Part shown: one piece after another, positions 1 through 13,100 of the stretch
Position numbering within the stretch: the first letter of the stretch is position 1
Layout of the letters: each line of letters begins with the position of its first letter
Translations under genes and position numbers: made by a program
The notes under the pieces: generated by a model
Seen by the model: only the letters and a program-made list of their open reading frames with translations
Databases searched by the model: none
What the model was told of the DNA's origin: nothing
Origin: Gymnorhina tibicen
Taxonomy: Eukaryota; Chordata; Aves; Passeriformes; Artamidae
Length of the DNA: 64,000 nt
Reading direction: 5' to 3'
Assembly (NCBI GenBank): GCA_013399875.1
Contig: VXAZ01001116.1
Coordinates: 1,037,696 to 1,101,695, forward strand

Positions 1-3000
1 AGAACAACTCCTGTGACAGAGCCAAGACGAGATCCCACTGCTGTCAGAGTCTTCAGGCTGGGTCTTCCTTTGGCATGCTGGGATGTATTTTCAGAAGCAG
101 CACAGCACCATTACTCCCCATGTTTCTTCGGCAAAAATCAAGCAAACCTCATCAAGAAGTAGTTCTGCATAGGAGCCTTACTGGGCTCCATCAGGAGCAC
201 ATGACAGTTGGCTTTGGCCCTTCTTGCTGCTTTTGTTTCATTTTTTTGGCAATGTCTTACTTGCCATCTGCCTGTTACTCCTTCCCCATGAAGAACCTGA
301 CCTTTACGAATCATCAGGTTAATGACAGCTCATTACTGCACCTCTGAATCAGGTTATAATTAGCCACTTCAGACAGATTCAGGCCAGGAAGCTCAGAATT
401 CATTGTTTGGGCTTGCACACCAACTGGGAAGTTCAATTCCAAAACCAGGTCATGTTGAACCATCCAGTTCATCAAGACCACTGACGGAGGGGAGAAATTA
501 TCTTTCCAACAGTTTCTGAACCACTCTTCATACCAGAGATGATTTAAAAGGCTGAAAAACATAAATAGTCCTAGAACAACACTGTGTTCCTATGTGGGCT
601 TCCTTACCGCAGCCTGAACCTAAGAGAACAAGCTGCATTAATTCCTCTTGGACCACACTTTCCACCCAGAAGAAGGGTGTAACTGATAACACCAACACAT
701 CCCCAACATGAAGTTAGGTCATCTTTATGCAACTAGAGATTGCAGCCATTTAAAGCACAGGCTGTTTGAAACAGATAAGAGCAACCTCAGACAGTGAAGG
801 AGACAAACACAAACTGCCTTTTTTTGTTGCTCTCTCTCTTTTTTTTTAACATACTGAGGTCAGGGAAGCATCAATATTAATGAATATTAGCATTGTTCAT
901 GACCAGGACACATGTACCAATCAAAAGCAACTAGCACGCTCTCATGCAGAGTCCATTCAGTGCTGCCCCACAGAACAGCACCGAAGTGTTATTTTTTTGA
1001 TTGCAAGTATAACACAAAAGTTAAGGGAGCCTTGACACTGAAGGCCATTTCCCTTAAATAAACATTCTTGGTTTGTGCATATTAGGCCCTGAATACAGCT
1101 GCAAGTTGAGGTGTGTGAATCAACAGACTCCCCCAAAAAACTGGATGCAGACCAGAGTTGCTGCACACAATAGGTGCAGTCACTGCCAGGATGTTCTCAG
1201 ACATACTCAAAGCAATTCTCCCACAGGCTAACTCCAAGTTCCCAAGTGACCCACCACCAGTTTTTCAATCACTGTTGTAGAAGACATTCAAGGCTGTTAA
1301 CACCTTTCCTACTGCTCGAAGCAACCTGAATGTGCATGCACTTCCATCAAAAGCACATTCCAACCTCATACATGCAAAAATAAGCAGATATTTTCTTAGC
1401 CTAGTTTAAAGACATATCTTTCAGGTATGCATGGCTTCTTGTCCTGAAGAGCTGTTAAGAAAACGAGTGAAATAATTTTCATGTTTTCCATCTCCTTCCT
1501 TTTAAAATACATCAAACATTTCAGAAGCCCTTACTATTCTCATCCACAGTGAAGGAATAGTGACTTACACAGAAGCATTGTCTATTTGGTCCTTGTAATA
1601 ATAGTTCACAATGATACTAATAACAAGGTTTGCTGCATAAGTTGCAGGCTGCTGGTAGGTGTTGCAAAACTTTTTGTTATTTTTTTTCTGTATGATTGTA
1701 GCTCACAGTTTGCAAAATAGGGTAGCAACAGCTCTCAGAAACTATTCCAGATTATTTATGCATCATTCCACTAGCAACATGTCATAAGCTTCAGCTGCCA
1801 TACCAAATGCTGGGATGTTCTGAACTGTGGAAAACTTCAACTGAGGCCACTAGATTTCTGAATACTCAGATACACAAACAATAAACGCCATGACAAACAA
1901 AAACACCAATAATCCTCTTCTTCCATTTCACCCTCCTCCCTGCGCACAGCTGTGACCTTAACGAAGGAAGCCCATGATCTTCACTAGAAAAAAAAAAAAT
2001 CTAGATTGTGAACTTGTTTTCTCCTTGCCAAACGTTTTGCATCATGTTTTATACTGCTACATGTACTGATCTGCCCCACAAATACTTTTGAATACTGCAA
2101 CTTTTAAAATAATTTCTTTCTTATACCACAGCATAGTTTGGTTTTCATTAGCAGTTCACTTCTGCAAGCAAAAAGAACAGTACATGCAAACCCCAGCCTT
2201 CAACTAAGTACCACAAAGCTGCTCCCTCCACTACCATGGAACATACAAATATCTACTTTAGAATTGTGCAAGCAATTACCTTAGAAGCAGGGTGAATTTG
2301 ACATAAGAAGATAAAACTTTCTGCAGTTACTTTGCATAATAAAATTAAATTTCCATCAGGCATAAATTTGGTCTATTACATATTTGACTATGTAAGCCCC
2401 CATTTCATCTATAGTCCTAATAAAAGTATTTTTAAATGTCCACAGTGAAGTGCAAAATATAGTAAGCAGTGAAGAATTTCACACAATGAGGCACAAGTTA
2501 AGGAAAAATCATGGACAACCAAATTTTTCTCCTCCTGGATAGAAACAAAAATTTTCAAAGTCTTATTTTGTTGTCACCTGATGTATCCTGCCTGTCACAA
2601 AAGGGTTGAAACAATAGTAAGACTAGTTAGAGAAACACTTGGGTAGAGAGGATAACTGGCTGAATGTAATCCCCAAGTGCAATACCCAAGCTGACAGGAC
2701 TAGTGAAATCCTTAGGATATGTAAATGGGAATACACCACCCAGGGAGCCATGTCATCCTACCCTAATTTAGCAGTGTCACTCCTGCTAGAGATTTGCTGT
2801 TTTCCACAATCCAACAAGGCACAGATGTTGACACAAATACTGATAAACAAAGACATTCCACGTCCTTTCTCTGTAAAACCTGTACTCATAAGCTGCAGTG
2901 GGCCAGATCAGACTCTGAGTCAGCCTTATTATTCTGAAACAGAGAAAGACGATGACTACCTTCTTGCAGAAGAAGATAGCTCCTCACCCTCCTCCAGGAC

Positions 3001-4569
3001 TCCTAGCAATGAGGAGATCTTTTTTCCCCTTCTCTGTGCATGACCTGGAGCCCAGGCACAGCTGCCCTCGAGACAAAGCCAAAGGCCTATGCCAGCGCTA
3101 AAGACAAGCATGTGGAATTTGCATCTCAAGCAACTTCTTCAAGGCAGCAAGTCACAGACGAGAAAGTATCCTCTCCTTAAGCATCAGTTTCATCTACCAG
3201 CAGTAGGAAACAATGCTCACTCCTTTGTACAGCTGTTACTGAGCTAACAGATACTCTCAGCATGCAACGGGTCCTCTTTAGCTGTCCACTCAAACAACAA
3301 GTTGCACCGGGGAGTTTTAGATTTGGTACCAGGAAGAATTCCTTCACCAAAAGGGTTCTCAAGCACTGGAACAGGCTACCAAGGGAAGTGGTTGAGTCAC
3401 CATCCCTGGAGGTATTTAAGAGAGATGTAGATGTGGCCCTTGACTTCATGGTTTAATGGTGGACTCAGCAGTGCTGGGTTAATGGTTGGACTTGATGATC
3501 TTAAAGGTCTTTTCCGAACTAAATAATTCTATGAATCCCTAGGAGCAGGAGGTAGACAGACAACAGCAAGCAACTAGGCTCACATGTTTCCTATAAATAG
3601 CTCCTACTTCCACTGCTACCAGTGGACATGGACTGCTGGCCTGAGCAGAAAGGTATTTTTACACTTGAGTACAAAAGGAAGCAGGAGGCTGGGAAGAGTT
3701 TGCATAGCCTTGGGAAACTGCACATCCAAGCAAAACATTTTGCCTGTTTGCTCTTGCTTGTCACCTCTCAGTAACTGGCAGTGCTTAGCATGTGATCACC
3801 AACTCAGCCTGAGCTATGTCCCGATGACAGCACTTGGTGCTGAGCCACAGGGCCTGATGCTCAGCCGAGTAATCTCAGCTATTGCCAGGGAAGATAACAC
3901 AGGCAGCTACGTACACAACAAAAGTAGACCAACCAGGCCACCAAGCAACTGCTATGGCCTTAAGATCCCTGCAGCTAAGCAGAGTAGGGAGAGACAACAT
4001 CAAATGTGATGCTTTGCATCATCAAGATGGATGTCCTTGAGGCTGAAAGGACCTAGGGGCATGGGGAGGTGTTTCCACTTGTCATTGCAGTGGCAAGGAA
4101 GGCTCAAATTCCAGTTACTCCCATGCATTTAGAGCTTTGCTGTGGCATTGGGACGTCCTTGCTGCTGCTAGAACAGGAGTAACGAGGATTGGGTAGTCTG
4201 GAGAAGACACAGGTTTTGAAAAGGCAAAGCATATGAAATGGCATGGCAAAAGCTCTGGCATTCAGTAGCTCCAGGCAGGCAAGATCCCAGAGAGAGGGCA
4301 TCAGAAGAGGTGAAATGAAGAATATCTCAACCAGAAAGCGTCATGGCACTTCTGTAGCTACAGCAGTATGTGTGGCCAAGTAACTTATACATACATGGAT
4401 GTTAATGATGTACTTTTACAGGAAAACATAGACAGCTGCTCTCTCTGTGAACTACTAATTTATTTTAAGAGCACCTAGGCTGGAAACATACGCTTTCACC
4501 AGCACTTCTCAGAGACAGTCAAGAGATCTCAAGTGACTTTTGGCTTTATAGTGAAGATATTTCTCTTAC
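1..4569 (-). other. GRAMD4: GRAMD4 intron 4 (partial)
   Basis: The intron begins at the donor next to exon 4 and runs off the left edge. It contains one CR1 tail (3290-3537). The rest is AT-leaning unique-looking sequence with no recognisable exon, RNA gene or further repeat. I looked for the next GRAMD4 exon, which should encode a Trp-Phe-Tyr-rich stretch before the first membrane segment, and did not find it. The open frame at 2639-3043 has no family signature I recognise. Confidence 0.85.
3290..3537 (+). mobile_element. CR1 LINE 3' end fragment, plus orientation
   Basis: This piece carries the end of CR1 ORF2 and the 3' UTR. The translation includes KRVLKHWNRLPREVVESPSL, the well-known C-terminal CR1 signature, then EVFKRDVDVALDFMV and a stop. 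The 3' UTR follows with a ttggacttgatgatctt block and ends in attctatgaatc, the CR1 terminal octamer-type repeat. The copy is heavily 5'-truncated, as most CR1 insertions are. It lies in GRAMD4 intron 4, antisense to the gene. The open frame at 3262-3456 is this fragment and not a host gene. Confidence 0.93.
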
Positions 4570-4690
4570 CTTGTTTTAAGCACTTCATTGACTCTTTGTT
4601 CTAGTTCTATTCTCCTCTGCCGTTCCTTTTCTAGCTCCTGCCTTAACGTTTCAGCATTTGTTTCTTCTCTCAGCTTCCTGAGCTCCTCCT
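4570..4690 (-). CDS. GRAMD4: GRAMD4 coding exon 4 (coiled-coil segment)
   Basis: This is a 121-bp internal exon on the minus strand. The acceptor is cag at 4693-4691 and the donor gtaag at 4569-4565. It completes the glutamine codon split with exon 3 and encodes about residues 95-134. It ends with two bases (AG) of an arginine codon, so the next exon must supply one base. The peptide is heptad-like and very rich in Glu, Arg, Lys and Leu, reading QEELRKLREETNAE then QELEKERQRRIELEQRVNEV. This matches the coiled coil that precedes the membrane part of vertebrate GRAMD4. In that family the protein (also DIP/KIAA0767) is linked to E2F1-induced, mitochondria-associated apoptosis, a role taken from the literature and not visible here. 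The following exon is not found in 1-4569, so it lies off the left edge. Confidence 0.93.
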
Positions 4691-5055
4691 CTGTTAATTA
4701 AAGAAGAAGAAGAAGATTTAGTTACCCTGAAGCATTTCTTTATGAAATTTAAAATCTAATTATGACATATTAGGTGTGGGGGATTTTTTTCATCCATGCT
4801 ATACCAAATACGTTCACCAGAAAAAAACAAGTATTCAAGAGCTAGACAGACTTCCTAAAAAGCACACAGCTGTATCAAGTACAAAATGTTTCATTACAAT
4901 TGTTAAGCAAGGAGGAAAACAACCCTATAGCTTTCTTTTCAAGATGCAAAATAAGCCCTTGGTACAAGCTACCTTTATTGAAGGACAACATACTCTTCAT
5001 GCCCGAAAGAAATAATCAGCAGGAAAGGCTGTCTATTGCTAAATCCAGTGGTCAT

Positions 5056-5070
5056 AACAACAACAACAAC
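5056..5070 (+). repeat. (AAC)5 microsatellite
   Basis: Five AAC units followed by a short A run lie within intron 3. It is a simple repeat with no other feature attached. Confidence 0.9.
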
Positions 5071-5896
5071 AAAAGTATCTGTTTTCTTCTCTCATGTCTA
5101 TGGGTAGGAAAACACGAAACCATGAACTCACAAGAAGCTATATGATGCCATGTAAACCCATGTCCACCAACTTCTGGCACAGTCAGATGGTCCCTCCATG
5201 TGCCTCAGTGCCTTACCATTTTAAGAGTGAGTTGTGAAACCAAGAAACTAAGTTAAAATCTTTACACTTTCCCAAGGTTATAGTGTGCCCTACTAACTTC
5301 CATGTAATAATTATATATATTAATATACTCACATATTCACTTATACAAACACATACACACTCTCACAACATTACATTTTTCCATTTTTCACAAGAAGTTA
5401 GTATCATCTATGGATAAGGCTTTTTTGTGGCTAATTAGCCTTGGTTTTTTTGTCACTGACAGTGTCCTTGCTCATGACCTTACTTTACTCTAGAGCTAAA
5501 ATGGGGTCACTATTACTGACAATTTTTCCCAGATAGGCATACACAAGACATGGCAAAAATAAGACTGGGAATCTCTTTTTTTTTTTCTCTTTAAACCATA
5601 ATTTACTCTACATTTTGTTCTCTGGTCTGGTTTTTAAGCTCAATCACAACAATCCACAGTAGAACAGCAGGTATATTTCAAGTTTACAACAAACCAGAAC
5701 AGAAAATACTTGCTAATTTCACTATCATCACAGACACAGGGGTTCAGGCTTTTTACACTGTTTTACGAGATTGGTATACTATGTTGTACCCTCCAGAGGG
5801 TTGTTACACAAGCTTTTGTTTCTTTTCACATACCAGCTTTTAAATCTTTGATAATCAGAGAATTTTGGTATCTGAGCCTCTCTGGCTCAAATCATT

Positions 5897-7165
5897 ATCA
5901 CAGAATCACCATGTTGGAAGAGACCTTCAAGATCACCGAGTCCAACCCATGCCCTAACACCACCTCAACTAAATCATGGCACCGAGTGCCACATCCAATC
6001 TTTTTTTAAACACATCCAGGTCTGGGGACTCCACCACCTCCCCGGGCAGACGATTCCAGAACTTTATCACTCTTTCAGTAAAAAACTTTTTCCTAACATC
6101 CAACGTAAATTTCCCTTGGCACAGCTTAAGACTCTGTCCTCTCGTTCTGTCAGTTGTTGCCTGGAAAAGAGACCAACCCTCACCTGACTACAGCCACCTT
6201 TCAGGTAGTTGTAGAGAGTGAACAGGTCACCTCAGAGTCTTCTTTTCTCCAGGTTAAACAACCCCAGCTCGCTCAGTCGTTCCTCACAGGGCTTGTGTTC
6301 CAAGCCCCTCACCAGCCTTGCTGCCCTCCTTTGGACGCGTTCAAGCGTCTCAGCGTCCGTCCTGACCTGAGGGGCCGGAACTGGACGCAGCACTCGAGGT
6401 GCGGCCTCACCAGTGCCGAGTACAGGGGAAGAATGACTTCCCTGGTCCTGCTGGCCACACTATTACTGATACAGGCCAGGATGCCGTTGGCCTTCTTGGC
6501 CACCAGGGCACACTGCTGGCTCACGTTCAGTCGGCTGTTGACCAGTACCCCCAGGTCCCTTTCTGCCTGGGCACTGTCCAGCCACACTGCCCCCAGCCTA
6601 GAATGTTGCAGGGGGTTATTGTGGCCAAAATGCAGAACTTGGCACTTGGACTTGTTAAACTTCATCTTATTGGACTCTGCCCATCCATCCAACCGTTCCA
6701 GGTCTCTCTGCAGAGCTCTCCTACCTTCCAACAGGTCGACACAAGCTCCTAGCTTAGTGTCCTCTGCAAATTTACTAATGGTAGACTCAGTACCCTCATC
6801 CATGTCATCAATAAAAATATTAAACAAAACTGGTCCCAGCACAGACCCCTGAGGGACACCACTAGTGACTGGCTGCCAACTGGATGCAGCACTGTTCACC
6901 ACCACTCTCTGGGCCTGGCCATCCAGCCAGTTCTTAAACCAGTGAAGAGTGCACCTGTCCAAGCCGTGGGCTGCCAGCTTTTCCAGGAGTTTACTGTGGG
7001 CGACAGTGTCAAAGGCCTTGCTGAAGTCCAAATAGACAACAGTCACAGCCTTTCCCGCATCCACCAGGCGGGTCACCTGGTCATAAGAGGAGATCAGGTT
7101 GGTCAAAATGACCTACCCCTCCTAAACCCATGCTGGCTGAGTCTGATCCTGTATGCTTCTTGAGA
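5897..7165 (-). mobile_element. CR1 LINE, 5'-truncated copy with degenerate reverse transcriptase
   Basis: This is the longest CR1 copy here. Read on the minus strand, it runs from the middle of ORF2 to the 3' UTR, whose terminal motif is seen on the plus strand as cacagaatcaccatg near 5898. A 265-codon frame at 7106-6309 shows RT motifs in order: [21 protein letters not shown] at residues 24-44 (first catalytic Asp), [20 protein letters not shown] at 81-100, and FAED at 113-116. Active CR1 has FADD, so one catalytic Asp is now Glu. A frameshift near residue 243 moves the C-terminus to another frame (LVRGLEHK near 6300, then the [10 protein letters not shown] block). Another frameshift lies just 5' of the frame, at about 7107-7115. 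The element is inactive and fixed in intron 3, in the same orientation as GRAMD4. The upper boundary is uncertain, and CR1-like sequence may continue towards 7250. Confidence 0.95.
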
Positions 7166-8864
7166 AGGTCTGAAGCCATAGTGCAAACATCCAGAGGAGC
7201 TCTGTGCCCTGCAGGAGGCCCTTGTGCAGTGTGTCCAATCACTTCACCTGCTGGTGGGAGACTGTCTGTACTCCTGCAGCAGTAAGAGCTTTAGAGCACA
7301 GAATTAGGAGAGATGGGAAGCAGATACATGAATCAAGAGGAGAGCACGATGCCTTCCACCGTGAGGCTACAGACAGCACTCCACCAAAGACGAAGGAGTG
7401 CTCTTAGCCATCTCCCCACTGAGAGGTGGTTAGTGACCCTGGGAAGAAGAACTGGAGCACAGAAATCACGTTATCATCCAGCAACTAAAACTGAGAATCC
7501 CCAAGGGTAGGGTAGGGAAATGTCACTGTTGCAGTAGGTATTGTCTCTCCTGTAAATAAATGAAAAGGTAGGGATATAAGGGCACACTTATACATGGAGC
7601 TATTCCTAAATACGTATGCACAAGGAATTTTAAATCCAACAAGAAAACATTTATAATGAGTTCCCCCTACTTTCAAGGGCTTGCCTTGTTCCAGAACAAG
7701 AGCCAGCACACAGCTGAGGGGAAACATCTGTTGCACTTCAAATGCACTGGAACTTGTGCAATATCATGAAGATATCACAGAAAGTTCCAAAGCTTGATAG
7801 AGATGTTCTCTTCAAGACCATTAAAGGGAAAAAATTCTTCATTATGCATTTTTTGTTTTATTAAATAGGAAGTGACTATGCATTTTGTGTACATAAGAAA
7901 ACCACACACATTATAAATTAACCTCAATGTCCTTGAAAGATCAGCTTCCTTAATTCCAGTTGTTCTGACTGCGCTACATCTTGTACTACTAAAACCAAAA
8001 CAAAAACTCCAGAAATTTGACCACTAAGAGGACAAGCAGTGCCAAATATTCTTTATGGAAAGAGGCAGAGTTAAAGGGTGCACAGTGAATGAGGCAGAAC
8101 TCCTATAAAACAAACAAACAAAAAATACAACAGCCAATCCTTAAGGACTGTCAAAGCTTCACATTTCAGATCATTTCCCAACTTTCCCATACATGACTGT
8201 AATTCAAATCCACCCCAGTAAGTCTGTAAAGCAGTTATTTGTTGCTACTTTGGCAGCAGCGTGGTCTGGCATTGTAAAACCCTCGTGTTCAGTTAGTTAA
8301 ATATTCTTAGATCTGTTAAGCAACAGGAGCCAGAGAGAGGGAAGGGGGGGAGAAGTTCTTCCTTGCTCTCTCCCCTGAAATAAGCTACCATTTGACCAAA
8401 CTGAACTGCACTTTTAAAGCAAATTTCTCTATCCCTGAAGAGTCCTCTGCAGAATGAGTGAAGTTGGCTACAAAGAGCAGAGGTCACGGACCCCTGAGAA
8501 GAACCCGTAAGAACATTTCACCGTGGTATCTATCTACTGAGTTTTACAGATGAGTACCCTCCTTGATGATGAGAATGGAGTGCTCCTTGGATTTCATCTT
8601 CAGACAGTCAAAATTCAAACATCCTCCCCACTCTGCACACACACAAAAGGGTAAAACATAAAAGGTCAAGCTTAAGTTTCCAGATTAATCAGCTTCCATA
8701 ATTTCCTTCCCAGGCATATCCATCACAGCTCACTATCTTCTCCAGGGCAAGAAACATTAAAATATTGCTAGAGGCTCAGTGTATGTCTTAGCTGGACATT
8801 TAGGTGAAGTGAGCAGCCATAAAGGTGACCTGGTTAGAGGGGGGAAACTACTAAAAGAAGAAAG

Positions 8865-9678
8865 TGTCTGCTGAAATACTGACAGAGAAAATGCTGGCAA
8901 GCCTGGGAACTAGGCCTGGGAACCAGAAGCGTTGTTGAGAAGTGCAGCTGGCCTCTCTGAAATGCATAGCCAGGTACCTGGAAACCTGAGACACCCTGAG
9001 ATACCATTGATAAGCACAAAAACAAGGAACCACAACAACCACTTATCATCTGAAAAGGTGAAAAATAGTCTGAAAACAGGGAAAACATCCTGAGATATTT
9101 TGGTAACTGCCACTGGCTGTTATATCCGCAAGAAAAAGAAAACAGTCTAGAAAAATAATAATTGGCCTGAGAGAACAGAAAACAACATCTGTTGGCTATT
9201 CTGGGTGAAAAATAGAAATTAACAGCATCTATTGGCTGCTGAAGTGATGCCTTAGATTTTAGCTTTTATATTTTGCAAATTCTGTACTCTCTGTATTCCT
9301 AGTGTGTAACTTTGAACTGTCTTGCAGCCTGTTAGCTGCTGTTCTCTCATGCTAAGATAGACATAACAAAGCCTCTCCGGGCTTGCTCTTCAAGGACACT
9401 CAGGCTGTCCTAGGCCAAAATGTGTAAACCAGCATCTTGAGAAGGGGGGCAAGTTGGGGGGGAGGTTACTTTATTACCTAAAGTTTAATTGGCGAATTTA
9501 TGCTGATATGCAAATGGACCAAACCCATAACAGGGGGAAGAACTCGTGACTCATCGTCCATCTTGGGGTCCATTCTCCCCAGGGTGTACCTTTGAAGGCC
9601 CTTCAAATAAATACCTGCCTTTATTCCCTTACTCTTTGTCTAGTCTCTGTTTTTTTAGGTAGCCACTTCAAGGCATCA
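8865..9678 (+). mobile_element. Solo LTR of an avian endogenous retrovirus (ERVL-like), plus orientation
   Basis: The sequence resembles the long LTRs common in bird genomes. It starts near a TG at 8865. It has an internal run of related phrases (catctgttggctattc near 9186 and catctattggctgctg near 9225). An AT-rich promoter-like stretch, gcttttatattttgc, lies near 9262. The polyadenylation signal AATAAA is at 9606-9611, about 70 bp before a terminal CA near 9675-9678. No gag, pol or env frame and no primer-binding site follow, so it looks like a solo LTR left by recombination. Flanking gaag-type bases at both ends are suggestive, but an exact target-site duplication could not be fixed, so the ends are approximate. 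Family assignment is from memory of avian repeats. Confidence 0.7.
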
Positions 9679-10148
9679 GAAGCAGTAGTGTCCTACACCT
9701 CCTTAATTCTCTCTGATATGACTTAATTTTTATCCAAAACAAAACTTCTCTCTCCAAGAACTTCCCATGCTGCACACATTTTTGCTGCACACACACACAA
9801 CTTCCTAAACAGGTTGAACTCCACAAAAACTTTCTAAGAGATCTTGGACCCTCACCCAGGACAGTTTGGTTTGTCCTCCCACATCTGGGATGGTTTGGCC
9901 CATTCTGACATCTGTCCAATAAGCTTAATACTGACATTAATAAACATTTGCATATGTACATATAAATAATCCATCATAATTACATTTTCTGTGGTTTTAC
10001 TGGAAAGTTTGCTTCATTAGTGAAAAGTTTGTAGTAGCCTGTAACAGTACACAACCTACTTGGTTGTTTGGTTGCTACTGATAGCAATACTATTGATTGG
10101 AAATACTATTGATTGCTCCCAAGAATTTACAACAGCGCTCTCTCTGTC

Positions 10149-10163
10149 TATATATATATATAT
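10149..10163 (+). repeat. (TA)7 microsatellite
   Basis: A simple alternating TA run lies in intron 3, directly after a short CT-rich stretch. It is likely polymorphic. Confidence 0.9.
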
Positions 10164-13100
10164 TTGAGTTATAAATCATAGGTATAGTTGCTAGCAGTGA
10201 TTTTTGTGGCAATCTGTAATAAAGTAGAGAATTTAGAGTAAAAAGCCTCCATGTCCTTGAGTCTTACAGAAGCCTATGAACTCAGTCACAACCTCTAAAT
10301 ACCTACACACCAGGTAACCCTTTAGGTTGTGACAGCAGGTGTGACCCTGAAAAAATGCTTTAAAAGCTCTAGCAAAGTCAACTTCTGTAGAAAAGCAGGA
10401 CAATATCTGGATGCTACTGCTCTCCTAAAATGACCTATAAAAGTCTGCAAGACAAGGCAACAATGGTGTTTCAATAACAATAATTATTACACTTACTGCA
10501 CTGTAAACCGTAGGAGAATTGACCCCATAGTAAAGACCATCATCAGCGACGCATCTCACAGTTTACCAAAAAAACCTTATCCATTTCAGTTTTTCTACAA
10601 CATTTTAGCCTCTATGAGATGTAATGGAACTGTCTCACCTGAACTCTCGAGGATCTGACAATTCAAATTTAAAGATTTAACGTTTCAAAAAGCTTAGCGG
10701 ATACCACGTAACTGCTAAAAGACAAGCACCCAGTCCTGTGTTGCATCATTTTACAGCATCAGCCACTAGAGCAAATGAAAAATTTCATTTTTCCTCAGAA
10801 TACTTGCCTGTAAGAAATGTTCTGATAAAAAGCACTTAAATACCAAAGTATTTAGTTCTGGTGTGACTGAACAGAATGTGAGTAGTGTTTAGAAAAGAAG
10901 GATGATACATCAGGTTAGCAAGGTGTGGCAGAAGGTTGGATTTCTAATTCAACACTGCATGTGCAGTAAAGCGGATGTTTCCCTTAATCCCAGGATTGAA
11001 GGTAGATTAGGGAGCCTCCCCGTAGCTGTTTTATATAACACCATTTCTTACTAGACCTAGAAGTATGTTGTAAAATCCTCCTCTTGAACAAAGTGACCAA
11101 GAATTTCTTTCAGAGCAGAGCCAGAGACTGCCAATCACTGTTTCTAGCTACCAATTCAGTTTAATGTTAAATCTAAGGAAACCAAGTTCAAATCTAAAAA
11201 AGGCAAAAAGCATGCGTGCACTCTCATACGTCATATTCACATGGGGAAACACCAGTACTTAACAGGACAAAAATAACCCTTCTACATCTATGTCAATCAT
11301 GGTAAATCTCCCTACAACCCTTTGAACACTACTGGAGCTCAGGTCTGTTATTTAATTGTTACTAAACACACTAAATCCCAACCACACACTTTCAATCTGG
11401 ATCTCACCGGTGGTGCTGATGGAGCCAGACACTGGGAGTTGTCTCCAGTGCAGGAAGCTTTCACCCTTACCAGACTCCCAATTTCTACAGAAAGCTAATA
11501 TGTTAACTTTGTCCCAAGTAAACCGATTATATGACACTACTGGCAAAATGTCAGGAGTCTGAAAACAGATCAATTTTTATCATCATAGACACTGAAGAGC
11601 TTTTAGTCTTCACCTTAAAAACCAGCAGCAAATGGCAGTGCTGTGAAAGACATGGAACAGTTCCATCACTTATGATAAAGCAAAGACAAACAAAGAACAT
11701 TGTCTGACCAACAAGCAGTGATGAAGGAAGGACCTGCAATGGAATTCCCTAACCTGTTTTATTCCTGCTTACAGTTACTCTGCAATTTACATACTCCTCT
11801 GAAGACACGTTCACAATTCATAGCTATAACTATATACAGCTTAATTGTGCACTATTTGTTACCTGTTCTTCTTCTAATCCATGATTCTCCTTCTCCAGGG
11901 CATATGTTTTTTCCACCAGTGACTTGAGAATCATGGGGATTGCCAAAGAACTTATCATAAATCTACCCAAAAGATTTCAGATAAAACATTACCCTTTGGT
12001 CCCAGACATTGTGAGATATTCTACTTCTCTGCATGCCTGATACTTGGCAAAGTGTTTATTTAAGCCATCACTCTTGCAGCTCCACTTCATTAACTGTCCC
12101 TTCTTCTTTAAGTCACCCCTTAAGTTCATGTCATCTTTCATGCTTGGACTTCCACACTTCACTTGGGAATCCCAAAGCTCCCTGCTTAGGAGGATTACTC
12201 TTGGGATTTTATGAAGGAAGAACCTAAAAATGTCCTTTGTCAAAATGGATACCAGCATTCTTGTTCTCCATGGCTCTTCCAGAGCTGGACAACAAGTGGT
12301 CTGGAAGAATTCTTCCTTTTTTTTTTCCCCTCTTTTGCATTTGTGAACACCTTGATTTGTCAATTTAATGGCTTTCCCTTGTGGTCAGGCTTCTTGCTTG
12401 TTTGCATGAATCTTTCATACAGAAAACATAGCAAAAAATATTTTCTAATAGAAATATTGGTGTCATAAAAAGCCAAAAGGCAGACAGAATCATTAAAGAT
12501 TAAGAATCTTTATTGAGTGCACATCCTTTCCTCTCTCTGTTTTATATAAGCATTTTGGTAGAGACATGAAACAGATAAATATAAACCCCACATTTTCAAT
12601 ACCACCTTTCTCCAGCTAAGTTTGCACACATCAAAACAAAGAAGTGACCTGTCATATTCAGAACCACTCATGCCACTCATTTCCCTTTAAAAACTTGAAC
12701 ATAGGCTTGGCAGTTAAACAATCACTTTTTACTTTGTTTTGCTTCCATGATTCTTTTGTGCCTTTCTTTGCTCTTTCAAAGGCAGAGTTCCTGCTCCAGT
12801 ACTTACACTAAGCAGAGCCTTAGAGGACCAGTTTTTGAGTCTCTTTGCATACGCCTACAGGGCGGGGAGCAGCGTGGGCTCCTGCTCTGCTGATAGGAAA
12901 TAAGGCAGCTCTGATCCAGAGACAGTGGAGGGAAGGCAGAGTCTGAACCATCATCCTCTCTCAGTCAGTTAATATTCCCTGGTACTATTCTCCTCATCTG
13001 AACAGCAAGAGTTTAATATAAAGTGTTCTTCTCTTTTTCATTTAATGAGGAAAACCAATTTACAAAACACATCATACTTGACAAAGTCTTCTTCCTCTGT

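Noticed and set aside
314..562. 82-codon minus-strand frame containing WYEEWF, checked as the missing GRAMD4 exon
   Set aside because: The residues around it do not match the expected Trp-Phe-Tyr-rich GRAMD4 segment, and no phase-compatible acceptor was found.
1574..1659. Possible small exon on the minus strand reading QPATYAANLVISIIVNYYYKDQ with a GTAAGT donor
   Set aside because: Joined to exon 4 in the required phase it hits a stop after about 15 codons. The acceptor tract is poor, and the peptide does not match GRAMD4.
2639..3043. 134-codon plus-strand frame in intron 4
   Set aside because: No recognisable domain and no splice context, and it is antisense in an intron next to a CR1 tail. 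Most likely chance.
6154..6852. 232-codon plus-strand frame
   Set aside because: It is the antisense shadow of the CR1 ORF2 copy at 5897-7165.
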